From the NCBI GenBank assembly GCA_021018995.1, contig CM037586.1, forward strand, positions 22,248,394 through 22,312,393: a stretch of 64,000 bases of DNA, read 5' to 3'. Below are positions 9,950 to 21,581 of the stretch, in pieces. The position numbers and the translations under genes are program-made. The notes beneath the pieces were generated by a model. It did no database searches and was not told the DNA's origin. It saw only the letters and a program-made list of their open reading frames with translations. The DNA is from Chloranthus sessilifolius. Its lineage: Eukaryota > Streptophyta > Magnoliopsida > Chloranthales > Chloranthaceae. How positions within the stretch are numbered: the stretch's first letter is position 1; every line of letters starts with the position of its first letter.

Positions 9950-10995
9950 GTTCCCTCGTCCCCTGTTCTGTTTGGCTCTGACCAGTACTATCAGCCATTA
10001 TCTTGACCCTCTTTAACGGGCAAGTTGTGATTTTATGACCCAGCTGACCACAACTCTTATAATGGCGTCTCTTTTTTTTTAGTTATTTAAAACCAACTTT
10101 CATCCCAGACTTCATTCTATCATTGTTGCTTGGCTTACCTTTAGTGGCACATCGTATTAGATCTCACACTAGCAATGAAATTCTTTCACTAGGCTGGGAG
10201 GAGCCACTCGAACAGGACACAATGCTAGTCGCTCTTTCACTATCCTCTTCCGTTCTAATGGCCTCTACGCTTTCTAATAGTTTCATCATCCCTTTCAACG
10301 TGTAATCCACCAAGTAATTCGATTCTATCCGTAACTAAATTAACTTAAGTCTGGCTTCTCTCACCTTTCATATTTTCATCATAGAGACATAATTGGAATC
10401 CTCTTGGTCACTCACCCTCAAACTTATAGTACTGTATCTAACATCTTTCATCTATCGACGTAAAATATACTTAGAAGAAATTTGGTCTACCTCTTTCTTG
10501 AAGTAAACTTTGAAGATGTGAAAACACAACAAACTCTCTGTCTGGAAGTGTTTGAAATCACAAGTGGCCGTGATATCTCTACATTGGAAACGAACTTTGA
10601 ATGTTCGACCGCTATCCTCTGTATCATCTCCACCACTTCTACGCACTTGGTATATAATAACCACTCTGGCTTCCTCTTCGACCACCTTTTGGGCCTTAAA
10701 AGAGGCAAACTTTCAGAACTCAGAGTAGAATCTATCGAATATAGTTCTCGTATATACAGCAGCGGCATGCCTCTCGATTAAATTTCTAAACAAGAGCTCC
10801 AGTGTCATAGACATTGAGATGAGATCCTCCCTATTTTCTTTTTCACGACGAGATTGAACTGCAAGATCGTATTGCTTGACAAATTCTATCAAACTCATAT
10901 GGGCATTGGCATAGGTATCGAAGAAAGAATTTATACTTTCTCTGTGTTACATAGTGGTCATATCAGCTCAAAAGGTATCGCTCAAGTAGCATGGA
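9950..10995 (-). pseudogene. FAR1/FHY3-like (MULE transposase-derived) gene, C-terminal half
   Basis: Read leftward from about 10995, the translation follows the FAR1/FHY3 family: KWIPCYLSDTF.ADMTT, ESINSFFDTYANAHMSL, IEFVKQYDLAVQSRREKEN, then a SWIM-type region ending SLLCFHIFKVYF and QISSKYILRR, then LLESVEAIRTEEDSERA. Near 10015-10072 a degenerate zinc knuckle reads SCGQLGHKITTC. In the family the SWIM zinc finger has the form CxC...CxH; here one early Cys is missing. Several stops (near 10966, 10950 and 10713) break the frame. FAR1/FHY3 proteins are domesticated MULE transposases acting as light-signalling transcription factors; this copy is non-functional. Its N-terminal domain lies at 15780-16315, beyond an inserted hAT element. 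Confidence 0.75.
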
Positions 10996-11025
10996 ATCCA
11001 CTTCCTTCTAAGAGCTTATATTTGT

Positions 11026-14000
11026 TTAAACCACTCGTGGTGGTTCTTGGCCCTCGTGATCATTATCATCGGTGTGCGAGTTTTTCCTATAGTGTTGGTC
11101 ATATTGATACCAATGATTATATGTGCCTCTTTAAAACTGAGACATTAGCGACGAATATAGCTCAGTGTAATAGGTAAAGGTCGGTTCTCTAAAAAATTGA
11201 CCGACGAAGTCATATGGCCTAAGGTAAGGTTGTTTGAGGCCGGTAGTATGCTGAATTTTCAGTGTTTTACAAACTAAATCCCCCGAAGCTAAAAATCATA
11301 TAATCCAAATCATCTTGTGGGCCTTGTGGTGGTGGTGGTGTTTGGTAAGATTCTGACGCTCCTCTTCCTTCAACCCCTCCACCTCTAAATATAGGAGTGT
11401 CAAACATTGTTACCGGTTCATCATCCCATGCGACAATACCTCTATAAAAATAATTAAAATCAACATCATTCCCTCCACCACTAGTGCTAACATGGGTTTC
11501 ATCGCCTCCACCATCACCCCCAACACCCCCGTCATCGTCATTATCGTTGTCAAGTTATGTTTCGTCATCAGATTCAATCATTGAATGATGATCCAATCTT
11601 CTTTTTTGCCTAAGTGGTTGGGAAGCCTACTCCGCTGCTATTCTTTCAGTATCATCCAGCCATGCAGTGCTTTCACTATCCAACACTGGCTCTTCTCTCT
11701 CTGTGATCCACTAATTCAAAGGGTCATCCTCCATGAATATATAATCTAATTTGATAAGATTAAAATATTCACTATTTATAAGGTAGAATATGATAGATGA
11801 ATTAGTATATGTCTTGTCAATTACATCAAATAAGAATTGTATGAATTAAGACTTCATATAATTTCTTATCACGATTGGTCATCTGTATATTTCTGACCCT
11901 TAATCACATGTTGTAATGGTAGTAGACTAACTTTTTTAAATATTTCATAGTTAGTCTATTCCTTATCTTCGTGTGAATGAGAGAGAAGGTACTCCAATTT
12001 CGCTCATAGTTGGATGAGGAACATATTTGCGATAAAACTCACATTATATAACCCGCCTCAATATCGGACCATCACCTCCATAGTGCATCCACCAATCAAC
12101 GAGTTTATTGTATTAGATTTGGGATTATACCAATCTCATCCCAAATGACCCATGCCTCTTGCGAAATATGTCAATCTACAAAGATGGAATACAATAACCC
12201 ACATATCAATAAATAGATCATATGACATTTGACTTATTAGTTATTAAGTATGATTACTCACATCTCTTATGGCTTAACCTTGGTCCTCCAACTCAGGGAA
12301 CATTCGTTAGATTATATTGAGCAAATTGTTGTACACTTCATTGACCTCACTCAACTCGAAGCGTCGCATATACTGGAAGGTCGGATTCAAGTAGTGTATC
12401 ATACATAAAATATGAGCAATCTCATCAGTATATGGAAATAGTGAATAATATGAAAAATAAAAAATAAATAAAAATTACTACATAAGCAATTTAGCATGTT
12501 ATACCTGCGGCATGCAAGTACTAGTAGAATTGTGCATCTCACCTCTTATCGATAATCGCCCAATATCGTTTATATTTTATAGGATATTTGGTTTTAATAA
12601 CTAATTTTACCTTGTCCATTGACTCGTAATATATCTCATTATTGGTTTCTTATCACCATCTACCAACCTCAATACTTGCACCAACGGGATAGTGACGACG
12701 ATCATGTGGTCAATATCTGTCCAAAACTGGGGGTTGCAGATTAGGTCAGCAACTTTATTGTAAGCAGCTTTCTTTGATCGTAGGAGATTTAACTCATATT
12801 TTCTCCATTTTTCAAACTCAATCATGCTTTTTAGCTCACGCTTATATCTAGCCAAGCTCTGTAGGTTTAGAAATTATGTTGCAAACCGTGTAATCACAGG
12901 CCGAAGCAGCTCATTCTTAGTGAAGTTTCTCATTAAATTCACCAACTTGTCATTGTTGTGTAGGTAAGAAATAGTCGTTCTTCCCTTCTGAATAGTTATT
13001 TGTGTCTTACTTCTCTTTCCCAAATTCTCAAGAATGAGATTCACGTAATGAGCAACACAAGGAGTCCAATACAAGTGAGGTCTCTTCAATATTAATTGTC
13101 TTCCTGCGACTTTATAATTTGTGGCATTATATCTTTCCACCTGCACAATCTGCTTCTCTTTATTATCTTTAACTACCTTATCCATTAGTTGAAATAGGTA
13201 ATTAGCTGTCTTTGTGTGTTTAGAAGCATCAACTGGTTTCAGAAAAATTATCCAAACATCGCTATAAACCAAAAAGTTCATCAAACTCTTCCTTGTGAGA
13301 TCGGTCCATCTATCACACATAATTATGCAACCTCTCTCATCCCATAATTCCTCAAAGCTCTACATATAAGCTTCTATCTCCGCGTACTTATCATCTAATA
13401 GGGGCTTAGATACTTCGCATGCAGAATACTTTTTAACTTTTGAACCAACTTTTTCACTTGTATCAATCATACTTTTAAAGTACGACGACTCTACAACCTA
13501 ACTCAAAATGTGGTTGTATATCAAAAACTTTGCAATAAATTTTTCAAGCTTCTTTTCTAATTTTTTCAATGAGATTGCACTCAATTTAGTTTGTTTGGAG
13601 CTTTCTGTCGGATATATGAACAGATTCATGAGACCTGTAGTAGACGACCTGGTCTCCCTCACGGATACTGACCTACACAACCCGGCAGTCCCCTGAATGT
13701 CCTCATCATTATTAATAACATGTGGCCTATGATTAGATCCACCACCAGTAGCAGGCATAGATGAACCCCTCAAGCTGGACAGAAATCGATAATCGGCTTC
13801 TTCCTGATCTCATCGCTGTCGTACTTCTTTAGCACTGTCCCTCATAACTCTCGCTGTCACAACATCCTCATCCTCATCCTCATCATCTCCAGGTTCAGGA
13901 AACTTTGGATCTCCCTTCTTTATTCTCTCATATATTTTTCTATCTCGGTCGGCTTCTACTTTTTTCTTTTCTTTAATTATTTGCATGTTGGCTCTAATAA

Positions 14001-14187
14001 AGTTTCTCACCTCTCTCGGTACATTGGGACATTATTTTTTTTCTCTCTTAATGTGGGCTAAATGCTCCTTCAACCGTGTTATTCCTCCTCTCAGTAATTT
14101 CTTCCCACAAAACTTGCATTCTATTAAGAGTCTATCACCATCTATTATTATACCTTATTGTCAAGCTGGATCTTGTCCACGTACCAT
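11026..14187 (-). pseudogene. hAT transposase (BED finger, DUF659, dimerisation domain), decayed
   Basis: From ATG 14187 the protein begins with a BED-type zinc finger (CKFCGKK, then GITRLKEHLAH). An acidic linker follows, then the DUF659/RNase-H-like core (IIMCDRWTD, LMNFLVYSD, YNATNYKVAG, HLYWTPCVAHYVNLILENLG). The C-terminal tail (near 11026-11700) is rich in Asp, Gly and Pro and ends HTDDNDHEGQEPPRVV. The second catalytic position, an Asp in the plus-strand copy (VTDNATNY), is changed here (VERYNATNY). Many stops and frameshifts interrupt it. It is clearly homologous to 56178-59370 on the other strand, and both are dead. Confidence 0.8.
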
Positions 14188-14279
14188 GTTTATTTATTTT
14201 ACCTGCATGAATAAACAAACAATTTTGATTAAATTACATATGATACATCATTACATGTTGATTCATATTGACTAATATT

Positions 14280-15045
14280 AGATTATATTTTATCATATTT
14301 ATTTGAAATTATACTAATGATTTTCAAATTTTAAATTCTATTTAAAAATTTATTTGATATTATTATAATTTTTAAAATATTAGATTATATTTTATTATAT
14401 TTATTTGATATTATTCTAATGATTTTCTAATTTTAGATTATATTTAAAATTTTATTTGATATTATTATAATTTTTAAAATATTAGATTATAATTTATCAT
14501 ATTTATTTGATATTATTTTAATTTTTAAAATATTAGATTACATTTGAAAATCATTTTTACTTGATATTATTCTAATTTTTAAAATATTAGATTATATTTA
14601 AAAATTTATTTCATTTTATTATAATTTTTTAAATATCATATTATATTTTATCATGTTTATTTGATTTTATTCTAATTTTTAAAATATTAGATTATATTTT
14701 ATCATATTTATTTGATATTATGCTAATTTTTAAAATATTAGATTACATTTGAAAATCATTTTTACTTGATATTATTCTAATTTTTAAAATATTAGGTTAC
14801 ATTTGAAATTTTATTTCATATTATTATAATTTTTAAAATATTATATTATATTTTACCATATTTATTTGATATTATTCTAATTTCGTAAAATATTAGATTA
14901 TATTTGAAAGTCATATTTAGTTGATATTATTTTAATTTTGTAAAATATTATATTATATTTAAAATTTAATTTTATTTGATATTATTCTAATTTTTAAAAT
15001 ATTATATTACATTTTATCATATTTATTTGATATTATTCTAATTGA
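14280..15045. repeat. AT-rich tandem repeat of the hAT family 5' region
   Basis: About twelve copies of a 50-65 bp unit built from ttatttgatattattctaatttttaa and aatattagattatattt. The reverse-complementary counterpart lies at 55660-56060 in the plus-strand hAT copy. No coding potential. Confidence 0.75.
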
Positions 15046-15328
15046 TGTGTCACATTTGTGTGTCATGGGGTATGTGACATGTCTGACATGTGTCATGGAG
15101 TATGCGTCACATGTGTAACACATGTCATTTTGTCATGGGGTATGTGACACATGTGTAATTGATGTATCACATACCCCATGACACATGTGACACATGTATT
15201 ATTCAATATACTTTTTAGGTATTAAATATACTTTTTATACTCTCCAAAATTTTCTCAATTTTTTTTCCCCCAAAATTTATCTGAAATGACTCCCTAGTGA
15301 AATACCATGCACTCAACCATAGCGGGGG

Positions 15329-15329
<1 letters not shown>

Positions 15330-15367
<38 letters not shown>
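15330..15367. repeat. (TA)n microsatellite
   Basis: About 19 TA dinucleotides without interruption. Confidence 0.95.
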
Positions 15368-15372
<5 letters not shown>

Positions 15373-15779
15373 AATTTTTAAGGGTAGATCTTGAAATTTA
15401 AGGGTAGACATTGAAATTTTAAGGGTAGATCTTGAGATTTAAGGGTAGATCTATCATATTTAAGTGTAATTCTTAAAATTTTAACCTGTAAAATATAAGA
15501 AAATGAGGGGAAAATGACCAAAAATCATAGAACATGTACCTTCTCTACATTCTTCGGCAATTCGATGACAATTCGACGTCGATTCGGCATCGATACGGGC
15601 GTTAACTACTGTTTGAAAAAAAAAACCAAGAAAAAACAATGTTGAAATTGGTTGCTTGGGAGAGAAAGAAACGAAGAGGGGTTTTAAAACCCTCTTTCGT
15701 GCAATACATGTGGCTAGGGGCCCCACACTCGAAATAGTGAAATTATCGGACAATAAATATGTGATTTTTTGGGGTACTC

Positions 15780-16315
15780 GATAAAAAGGTTATTTACCAT
15801 ATCGTTCATGTCCAAATTCCATTACCTCCCACAACTTTTGCTCGTTGATCATAATTTTTAATCTTGTCTCACATCTGCATCTCTTATCTCTTGAACACTT
15901 TATATTAGTGTGTAATTTGTCCTTGAACACTTTATATTGGTGTGTAATTTATGCTTTTCAGGTTGTTTGAATCATTCGAACGAACATACGTATTTTCTCT
16001 TTATAATTTCCTCCTTTGCGGATTTGTAGGTGTTACTTTTTCTAGTACTGAAAGCAGCTTTCTTTGCATATAAATTATAAAAGTTATATACCTCGTCTTT
16101 AGATTGAAATTTCAAGCCATACATGACTTCCATTTCTCGCTTGTATTCTCGGTACCTTCACAAGAATTCAACATTTTGATATCCCTATCACCATCATGCG
16201 AAACTCCTTCTAAAGAAATCGTCTTAGGGGTGAGATTTAAATCAATACCATCTATATTAAATTCTCTAATCGAGTCCATTACAGTCTCTACATTAGATAA
16301 AAAATAAATCAACAA
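15780..16315 (-). pseudogene. FAR1/FHY3-like gene, N-terminal DNA-binding domain
   Basis: Read leftward from 16315, an acidic N-terminus (IREFNIDGIDLNLTPKTISL) leads to a FAR1-type DNA-binding domain beginning MYGLKFQSKDEVYNFYNLYA at 16124. It continues KKAAFSTRKSNTYKSAKEEI, then KRKYVCS and, after frame changes, ETRLKIMINEQKLWEVMEF. This matches the conserved order of the family (G.F.S...AY.FY..YA, then C.A...., W.V..F). It breaks off at about 15780, where the hAT element begins. With 9950-10995 it makes one split gene, but the ~250-residue MULE catalytic middle is missing. Dead copy. Confidence 0.7.
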
Positions 16316-16334
16316 CGGACTAATAAGGAAACAA

Positions 16335-16465
16335 ATTCACAAGGAAGCGATGATGCAACCATACCAAGCGCCAGCGCTTCAATATGGAAGTGATGACGCT
16401 TCTCACTCGTTGCGCCGTCACTTCTAACTCTTAGCATCGTCGCTTCCTATCGCTTCTAACTCTTA
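16335..16465. repeat. GAAGCG-type palindrome repeats, block 5
   Basis: Units ggaagcgatgatgcaa, agcgccagcgcttc, ggaagtgatgacgcttc and gttgcgccgtcacttc lie just upstream of the FAR1-like N-terminus. The same motif family is found downstream of its C-terminus (9545-9900), so the arrays bracket the broken gene. Confidence 0.6.
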
Positions 16466-16685
16466 TAATTTATATATTTTCGAATGCTTGTAATTTTTTT
16501 AGCTTCACCTTATAAATAAGTGATGAGATCCATCAACTACGAGTAGATGAAGAAATCGATTCACATATGAAGGGTCGCCGCTTGAGCGCAGAAGGGACAA
16601 TGCATCTAATGCAATATATATTTGAATGTTCTGTAAGCTGAAAATAATAAACAGGAAACAAAAATAATACTTACCTCAAATGTTA

Positions 16686-17170
16686 CTCTTCTGGGCTTCT
16701 ATCCAGTACGAATTTTAGAAAAAAAAAGAGAAAGTTGTCTCTTATGCGCTTCTATCCAGTACGAGCTTCAGAAAAAAAGAGAAAGTTATCTCTTTTGCGC
16801 TTCTATTCAGTACGAGCTTCAGAAAAAAAGAAAAAGTTGTCTCTTCTGTGCTTCTATATAGTACAAGCTCTAGAAAAAAGAGAATGTTGTCTCTTCTGTA
16901 CTTCTATCCAGTACGAGCTCTAAAAAATAGAGAAAGTTGTCTCTTATGTGCTTCTATCCAGTACGAGTTCCATAAAAAAGGAGAAAGTTATTTCTTTGCG
17001 CTTCTATGCAGTACGAGTTCCAGAAAAAAAGAAAAAGTTGTCTCTTTGTGCTTCTATCCAATCAAAGCTCCAGGAAAGAAGAGAAAGTTGTTTCTTTGCA
17101 CTTCTATCCAGTCAGAGCCTCAGGAAAAAAGAGAAAGTTATCTCTTTCTATCTCTATCCAATGAGAGACT
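16686..17170. repeat. 51-bp minisatellite, about 9.5 copies
   Basis: The unit is approximately cttctatccagtacgagctt followed by cagaaaaaaagagaaagttgtctcttttgtg. Copy lengths are 48-52 bp. Because 51 is a multiple of three, long open frames run through it by chance on the plus strand; I do not regard these as genes. 16466-16685 shows nothing recognisable. Confidence 0.9.
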
Positions 17171-17179
17171 GTGAAGCGT

Positions 17180-17722
17180 AGCACAAGCCAAAGAGAGAAA
17201 ATAAAACAATTATAGAGAAAGAACTTGAATAGGGAGGGAAAGAAAAGGAACCTGTACAAATTTTTGAATTGTTTTACTGCCATTACATTCGACAAGACCT
17301 TCCCCTTGGGGCATGCGCTTCCTTCCTCCATTAGGTTCATTTTCCTACCTACTACGTAGACCTACTTAACCTACCACTGTCAATAGAAAACCCCAATGTG
17401 GCTAACCCGAATTAGTGCAAATGTGCTTTCCACGTGTCCGCTCCCCATTGAGGGAGTGTAGAGAAATCTCTACGCCTGAGCGCATTTTCCCTATAATATA
17501 ATATTATAAGAGAATATGTTATAATGTACTCATTATACCTTATAATATAATATTATAATGAAATATATTATAATGTATCCATCAACATTAAAGTATCAGA
17601 AGCGAAGGTGATTAGTTAGCGTTACTCGTTTAATAGTCGATCTACTCATAATCAACTGATCGAACATAGAAGTCGATCGATCGACTATACAACTTAACAG
17701 AGAGGCTATATTAATAGAGGGT
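17180..17722. other. Non-coding gap with a palindrome shared with intron 4
   Basis: No gene seen. At 17457-17475 the sequence gtgtagagaaatctctacg is nearly self-complementary. The same motif, with flanking atgcgc in inverted orientation, recurs at 26018-26037. 17495-17575 contains two copies of ataatataatattataa followed by tataatgta.ycat. Confidence 0.4.
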
Positions 17723-19048
17723 TTCTGTCTCGGTTCCGAATCAAATGGGTCTCGGTCTAACATAAGATGGGTCAAGGTCCGACATCAGATGGGTCACGAT
17801 CCGACATCAAATGGTTCACAATCTAACATCAGATGGGTCACAGTCCAACATCATATGGTTCACAGTCCAACATCAGACTAGTCACGGTCAAACATCAGAT
17901 GGGTCACAGTCCAACATCAGATGGGTCAAGATCCAAAATCAAATGAGTCATGGTCCAACATCAAATGAATTAAAGTCCAACATCACATGGGTCATGATCC
18001 AACATCAGATGGGTCAAATATCAATCAATCGATAACTTAATAAAGTGTGGAGTCGATTTAGTTCTGTATAGAGTCGATCAATCAATGCACAAAAGTGAAA
18101 TAAAACTTACTAACTATAACAAGCACTTAAGAGCTTTTGTCTTGTCTAACATATAGTAATTATATATTAAATATAATATAATATACTTGGTTACAATTCC
18201 ATAGCAGTCATCATTATTAATATAATATATTATAACTACAACTTACATTGCATACCATCATTACCTATAATATGATATAAATCATTTCCAAACAGTAGGG
18301 CATGGCTCGATGGACAAGACGTAGTAGTTGAACGATCGATTATATATTTTAACAGAGGGTTTTCTAGAGCGGTTCCGAATTAATCGATCAATCAGGAGTG
18401 CAAATCAATCGATCGGCCTTCGGGATTTTTAAACAAATTAGGGTTTTGAAATAAACCCAAAATATAACAGAAAAATAATTAAAAATAAGAATTAATCATA
18501 TTTTCAATCCTAAAGCAATATTATTTAGAAAATAAATCTAGGTTCATTTTATAGTTCGTCGATATGCGATCAAATATATTCTACGCGACGAGATCTGAGA
18601 AGTATAAGATGGATTGACGGGTACCCACCTCTTGAAGCGTGAATGATAGATCAACGACGATTAGAGAATAGGAATCGTTGTCTAAGCGATGACCCGTCAG
18701 CGATTTCTCTGTCTTCTTCCTCCTCAATCTTAATGACGGAAATACACACAAAAGGTTTAGGGAAAATGTATTAAGGAGTTTTTTAGAAAAGGGTAGGTGG
18801 AGAAGAAGCAATAAAAGCTAGGATTTTCTTAAGGAGGAGAAAAGAAAAGTATAAGAGATCTTAAAAGATGAAGAGAATAGAAAAGAAAGTAGGGGACGGC
18901 TAGGTTTTCTTAAAAGAATAGAATAAGAAAGAGAGTTTAAATCAATTTTCTAAATAGGGTTGGTTCCGATGTGAAGCGTTAATATTGTGCACAGTGCAAA
19001 ACACATCTAACACCATTAAAAGAAAGTCCAAAAATTCGAGTCATTACA
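17600..19048 (-). repeat. Possible LTR remnant (end defined, start not)
   Basis: The right end, aattcgagtcattaca at 19033-19048, reads on the minus strand TGTAATGACTCGAATT. This closely resembles the 5' end of the LTR at 4665 (TGTAATATCTCGAAAA). The interior has many atcgatcgat words (17640-17690, 18320-18420). I could not locate the other end, and no internal region is attached, so this could be a solo or truncated LTR. Confidence 0.3.
17723..18015. repeat. 22-bp minisatellite, about 13 copies
   Basis: The unit is gatgggtcacgatccaacatca, with point variants (aatggttcacaatctaacatca and others). Nearly all copies keep the 22-bp length. Confidence 0.9.
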
Positions 19049-20950
19049 TTGACCTAACTCTTAAGTTGTCATGTGCTTAGTTGCTAAAAATGGGCAAATT
19101 TTTGAAAAAAACTCTTTCAAAACGTGTATTTTTCATAAATAGTCAGAAACATGTTTAAAATAGGTCTTTTTAAAAATATTCGTATTTAAAAAAAAATCAT
19201 GATTTTTACGTATTGTATTAAATGTGATCTTTTCAATTTTTTTTCGAGATTTTTCTCATTTTTATCAAAAAATATTTAGTTTTTTAACATTTTAAAATAT
19301 TTATGTTACTTTTTTCCAAATGCTTCCCCATATTTTTCTAAAATTTGCCCATCTTTTCAGGTTTTTTTCGTTATTTTCCCAAATTCCTACTTGATGACTA
19401 TTTTATGGGCAGTTATTCCAAAAAAAATTAAAAAGAAAAAAGATAGAAATAAATAAAGGACAGCCGTACGGCCTAAAAAATTCGTCTTTCCTCACCTACA
19501 CAACCCCTTAACCCAGCAAGGAGGAAATTCGATTTATGAGCAACCACGAATCCGAATTGCATTACACAAGGGAGGTTCCGCTCACCGTCTTAGTGTCATT
19601 TACTTTGTTTCAGCGTCTCCATTGCAATTTTTTTTTAAAGGAGTCTCTATTGCAACTTTTAATCTGACAACCACCCAGCTATAAATACTTTTCCTACCGT
19701 CTGGGCAAGGGATCTTTTTTAATGGTCGTAGATCAGTCTACAGAATGTCCAAATTCAGATTCATTGATCCAACGGTTACAAAATTCTAATCCATTATCCT
19801 TTTACTGTGGTCCATCAAAATATTGGATGATCTAGATTATCCAGATTGCTGGTATTTATCTTCATTTATTTCAAGTATGCTGTCCCACTCCCACCACGTG
19901 TTCATCACGTGCTACTCTGCCAGATAACTACGAGCAATTAAATCCGGGAAATGATAAAATCCGATTGATATTCTTTAATTTGGACTATTAAAAATAATTT
20001 TTGTCCTCCAATGAAGGAAACTTTCCGGCGGAGCGTCACATGGCACCGGAAATATTATCTCCATGTCGCAGAGCTCGAGTGCATTGCTTAAATCATCTTT
20101 ACAAAAAATATTTAAAAAGTCATTGCGACTGTGTTTTTTGAATCGTGAAGAGGGGACCATTGAAGCTGGTCAAACTTTGACTTGTATATTTTAAAAATAA
20201 AATTTAAATTTTTATATTTCAAAAAGTGATCTAAACAATCCTCCTTTACTCCAGGTGATACCCAAATAATATTATAGGGTGCTACATGGAACTCCATATG
20301 GACTTTGGAGGACGGTGACCCTCCTCCCCTGAACGCCGAAACCGGATCCGGAAAAATAATATAAACCATCTACAATGGGTAATTTTTGTGTCCACTCTAA
20401 TTCAATGCATGCTTACTCTATTTGATGACTCGAATTGCGGAAAACACTTGCCACTTGTCAAAAGAAATATAAGTAAAGAGGGGTCATCTACCTTCATTTC
20501 TTTTGACCCCCTCTTTGCATACAAGCTGTTTAAATGTATGCTATACTATACTCGTTCCAAGATGCTATGGCTGCTCCTTAGAAAATACGAACCATCTGAT
20601 TTATACATTCTAAGATGAATGTTTGTTATATCATTTTAATAATCAAATTAAAGTGCACCATCGTATAATCTTTTAATAGGTGTTATTTTCTTGGCTAAAA
20701 TTACTCGGATTAATCAAACATGTGCTCGCGAAGACGAGCTTTTCGTGGTACTCGGAGGTCAAAATTGTGTTCGAGAGAAAAAGAATTATTATTACATATT
20801 AGGATCTTTCTCCTGACCGTTATATAAACTCTAAAATGGTGTTTAAATAATCTTAATCATTAGTGATTTAAGATGTGATAATCCGTATCACTAAGCGATT
20901 AGATTATAAATTGAAGTGAAACAAGCCTAACAATAGTGTTTTAGAAAGAT
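19049..20950. other. Intergenic, nothing recognisable
   Basis: AT-rich DNA with poly-T/A runs and short open frames without recognisable protein similarity. 20785-20900 (ggatctttctcctgaccgttatataaac...gtgtttaaataatc) resembles words at 21530-21570 and 52785-52830, and is probably a dispersed MITE fragment. Confidence 0.4.
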
Positions 20951-20952
20951 TT

Positions 20953-21300
20953 ATGCTATGTTCGGTTCATTATAATAGGTTCCTCATAAAAATCACTTTC
21001 CCTGTAAAATATAGTTAATTGGATTACATGTAAATTTTTTTTTTCTCATGTAACAAACATTTTTGTTTCATCATAAAATAAGCTTATAAAGTTCACTTTT
21101 TGTAAAAATTAGAATCATTATACTTTTTACAAGCCATACCGTTCATAAGTCAAAAAAATTACAAGTAATTTTCGTGACACAATTCACGAGAAATTACGGT
21201 GAAACGAATAATTTTTTATGTAAAAAATAGAGCCGTTGGGGTGATATTACAAGCTTTCCATGTAATATCCCCCCTTTACAATGAAACGAGCGTACCCTTA
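20953..21300. mobile_element. Probable MITE, about 345 bp
   Basis: The left end (tatgttcggttcattataa) and the reverse complement of the right end (gtacgctcgtttcattgtaa) match imperfectly over about 18 bases, like terminal inverted repeats. The interior is AT-rich and non-coding. Target duplication not resolved. 21301-21569 is AT-rich with nothing recognisable. Confidence 0.35.
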
Positions 21301-21581
21301 AACTATCGAATACGTGGATTATAATATCAACCATTGTTTGTAGTTTTAATGCCTAATATTAATTCATCAATCGAATGACTTACATTCACTTATAGGCATG
21401 ATTCTTTGAGTTGAGACGCATGTTAAAATGATAAATTGTCACTTGGATGATTTAGATTTATCACATATGGGATATGGCATAATGATAAATTACACATCAA
21501 TGTTATGAGATAAAAAAGTCTAATTTTAATTATATAAGATTATTTAAACACAATTTTAGTGTTTAAATGTTGTTGTGAAGC

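Larger units (their letters stand above)
11000..15780 (-). mobile_element. Decayed hAT transposon, minus strand, inside a FAR1-like gene
   Basis: It contains a hAT transposase pseudogene (11026-14187) preceded, in element orientation, by AT-rich repeat (14280-15045), gtcacatgtgtaacacatgtca repeats (15050-15195), a (TA)n run and gggtagatctt repeats (15375-15460). The same order occurs in the plus-strand copy at 54109-59903, so both belong to one family. The 3' non-coding end of the plus copy is absent here: FAR1 sequence begins within about 35 bases of the transposase stop. Exact ends and target duplications were not found. Confidence 0.7.

Noticed and set aside
16735-17181. Three overlapping open frames on the plus strand.
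   Set aside because: They arise from the 51-bp minisatellite, whose period is a multiple of three.
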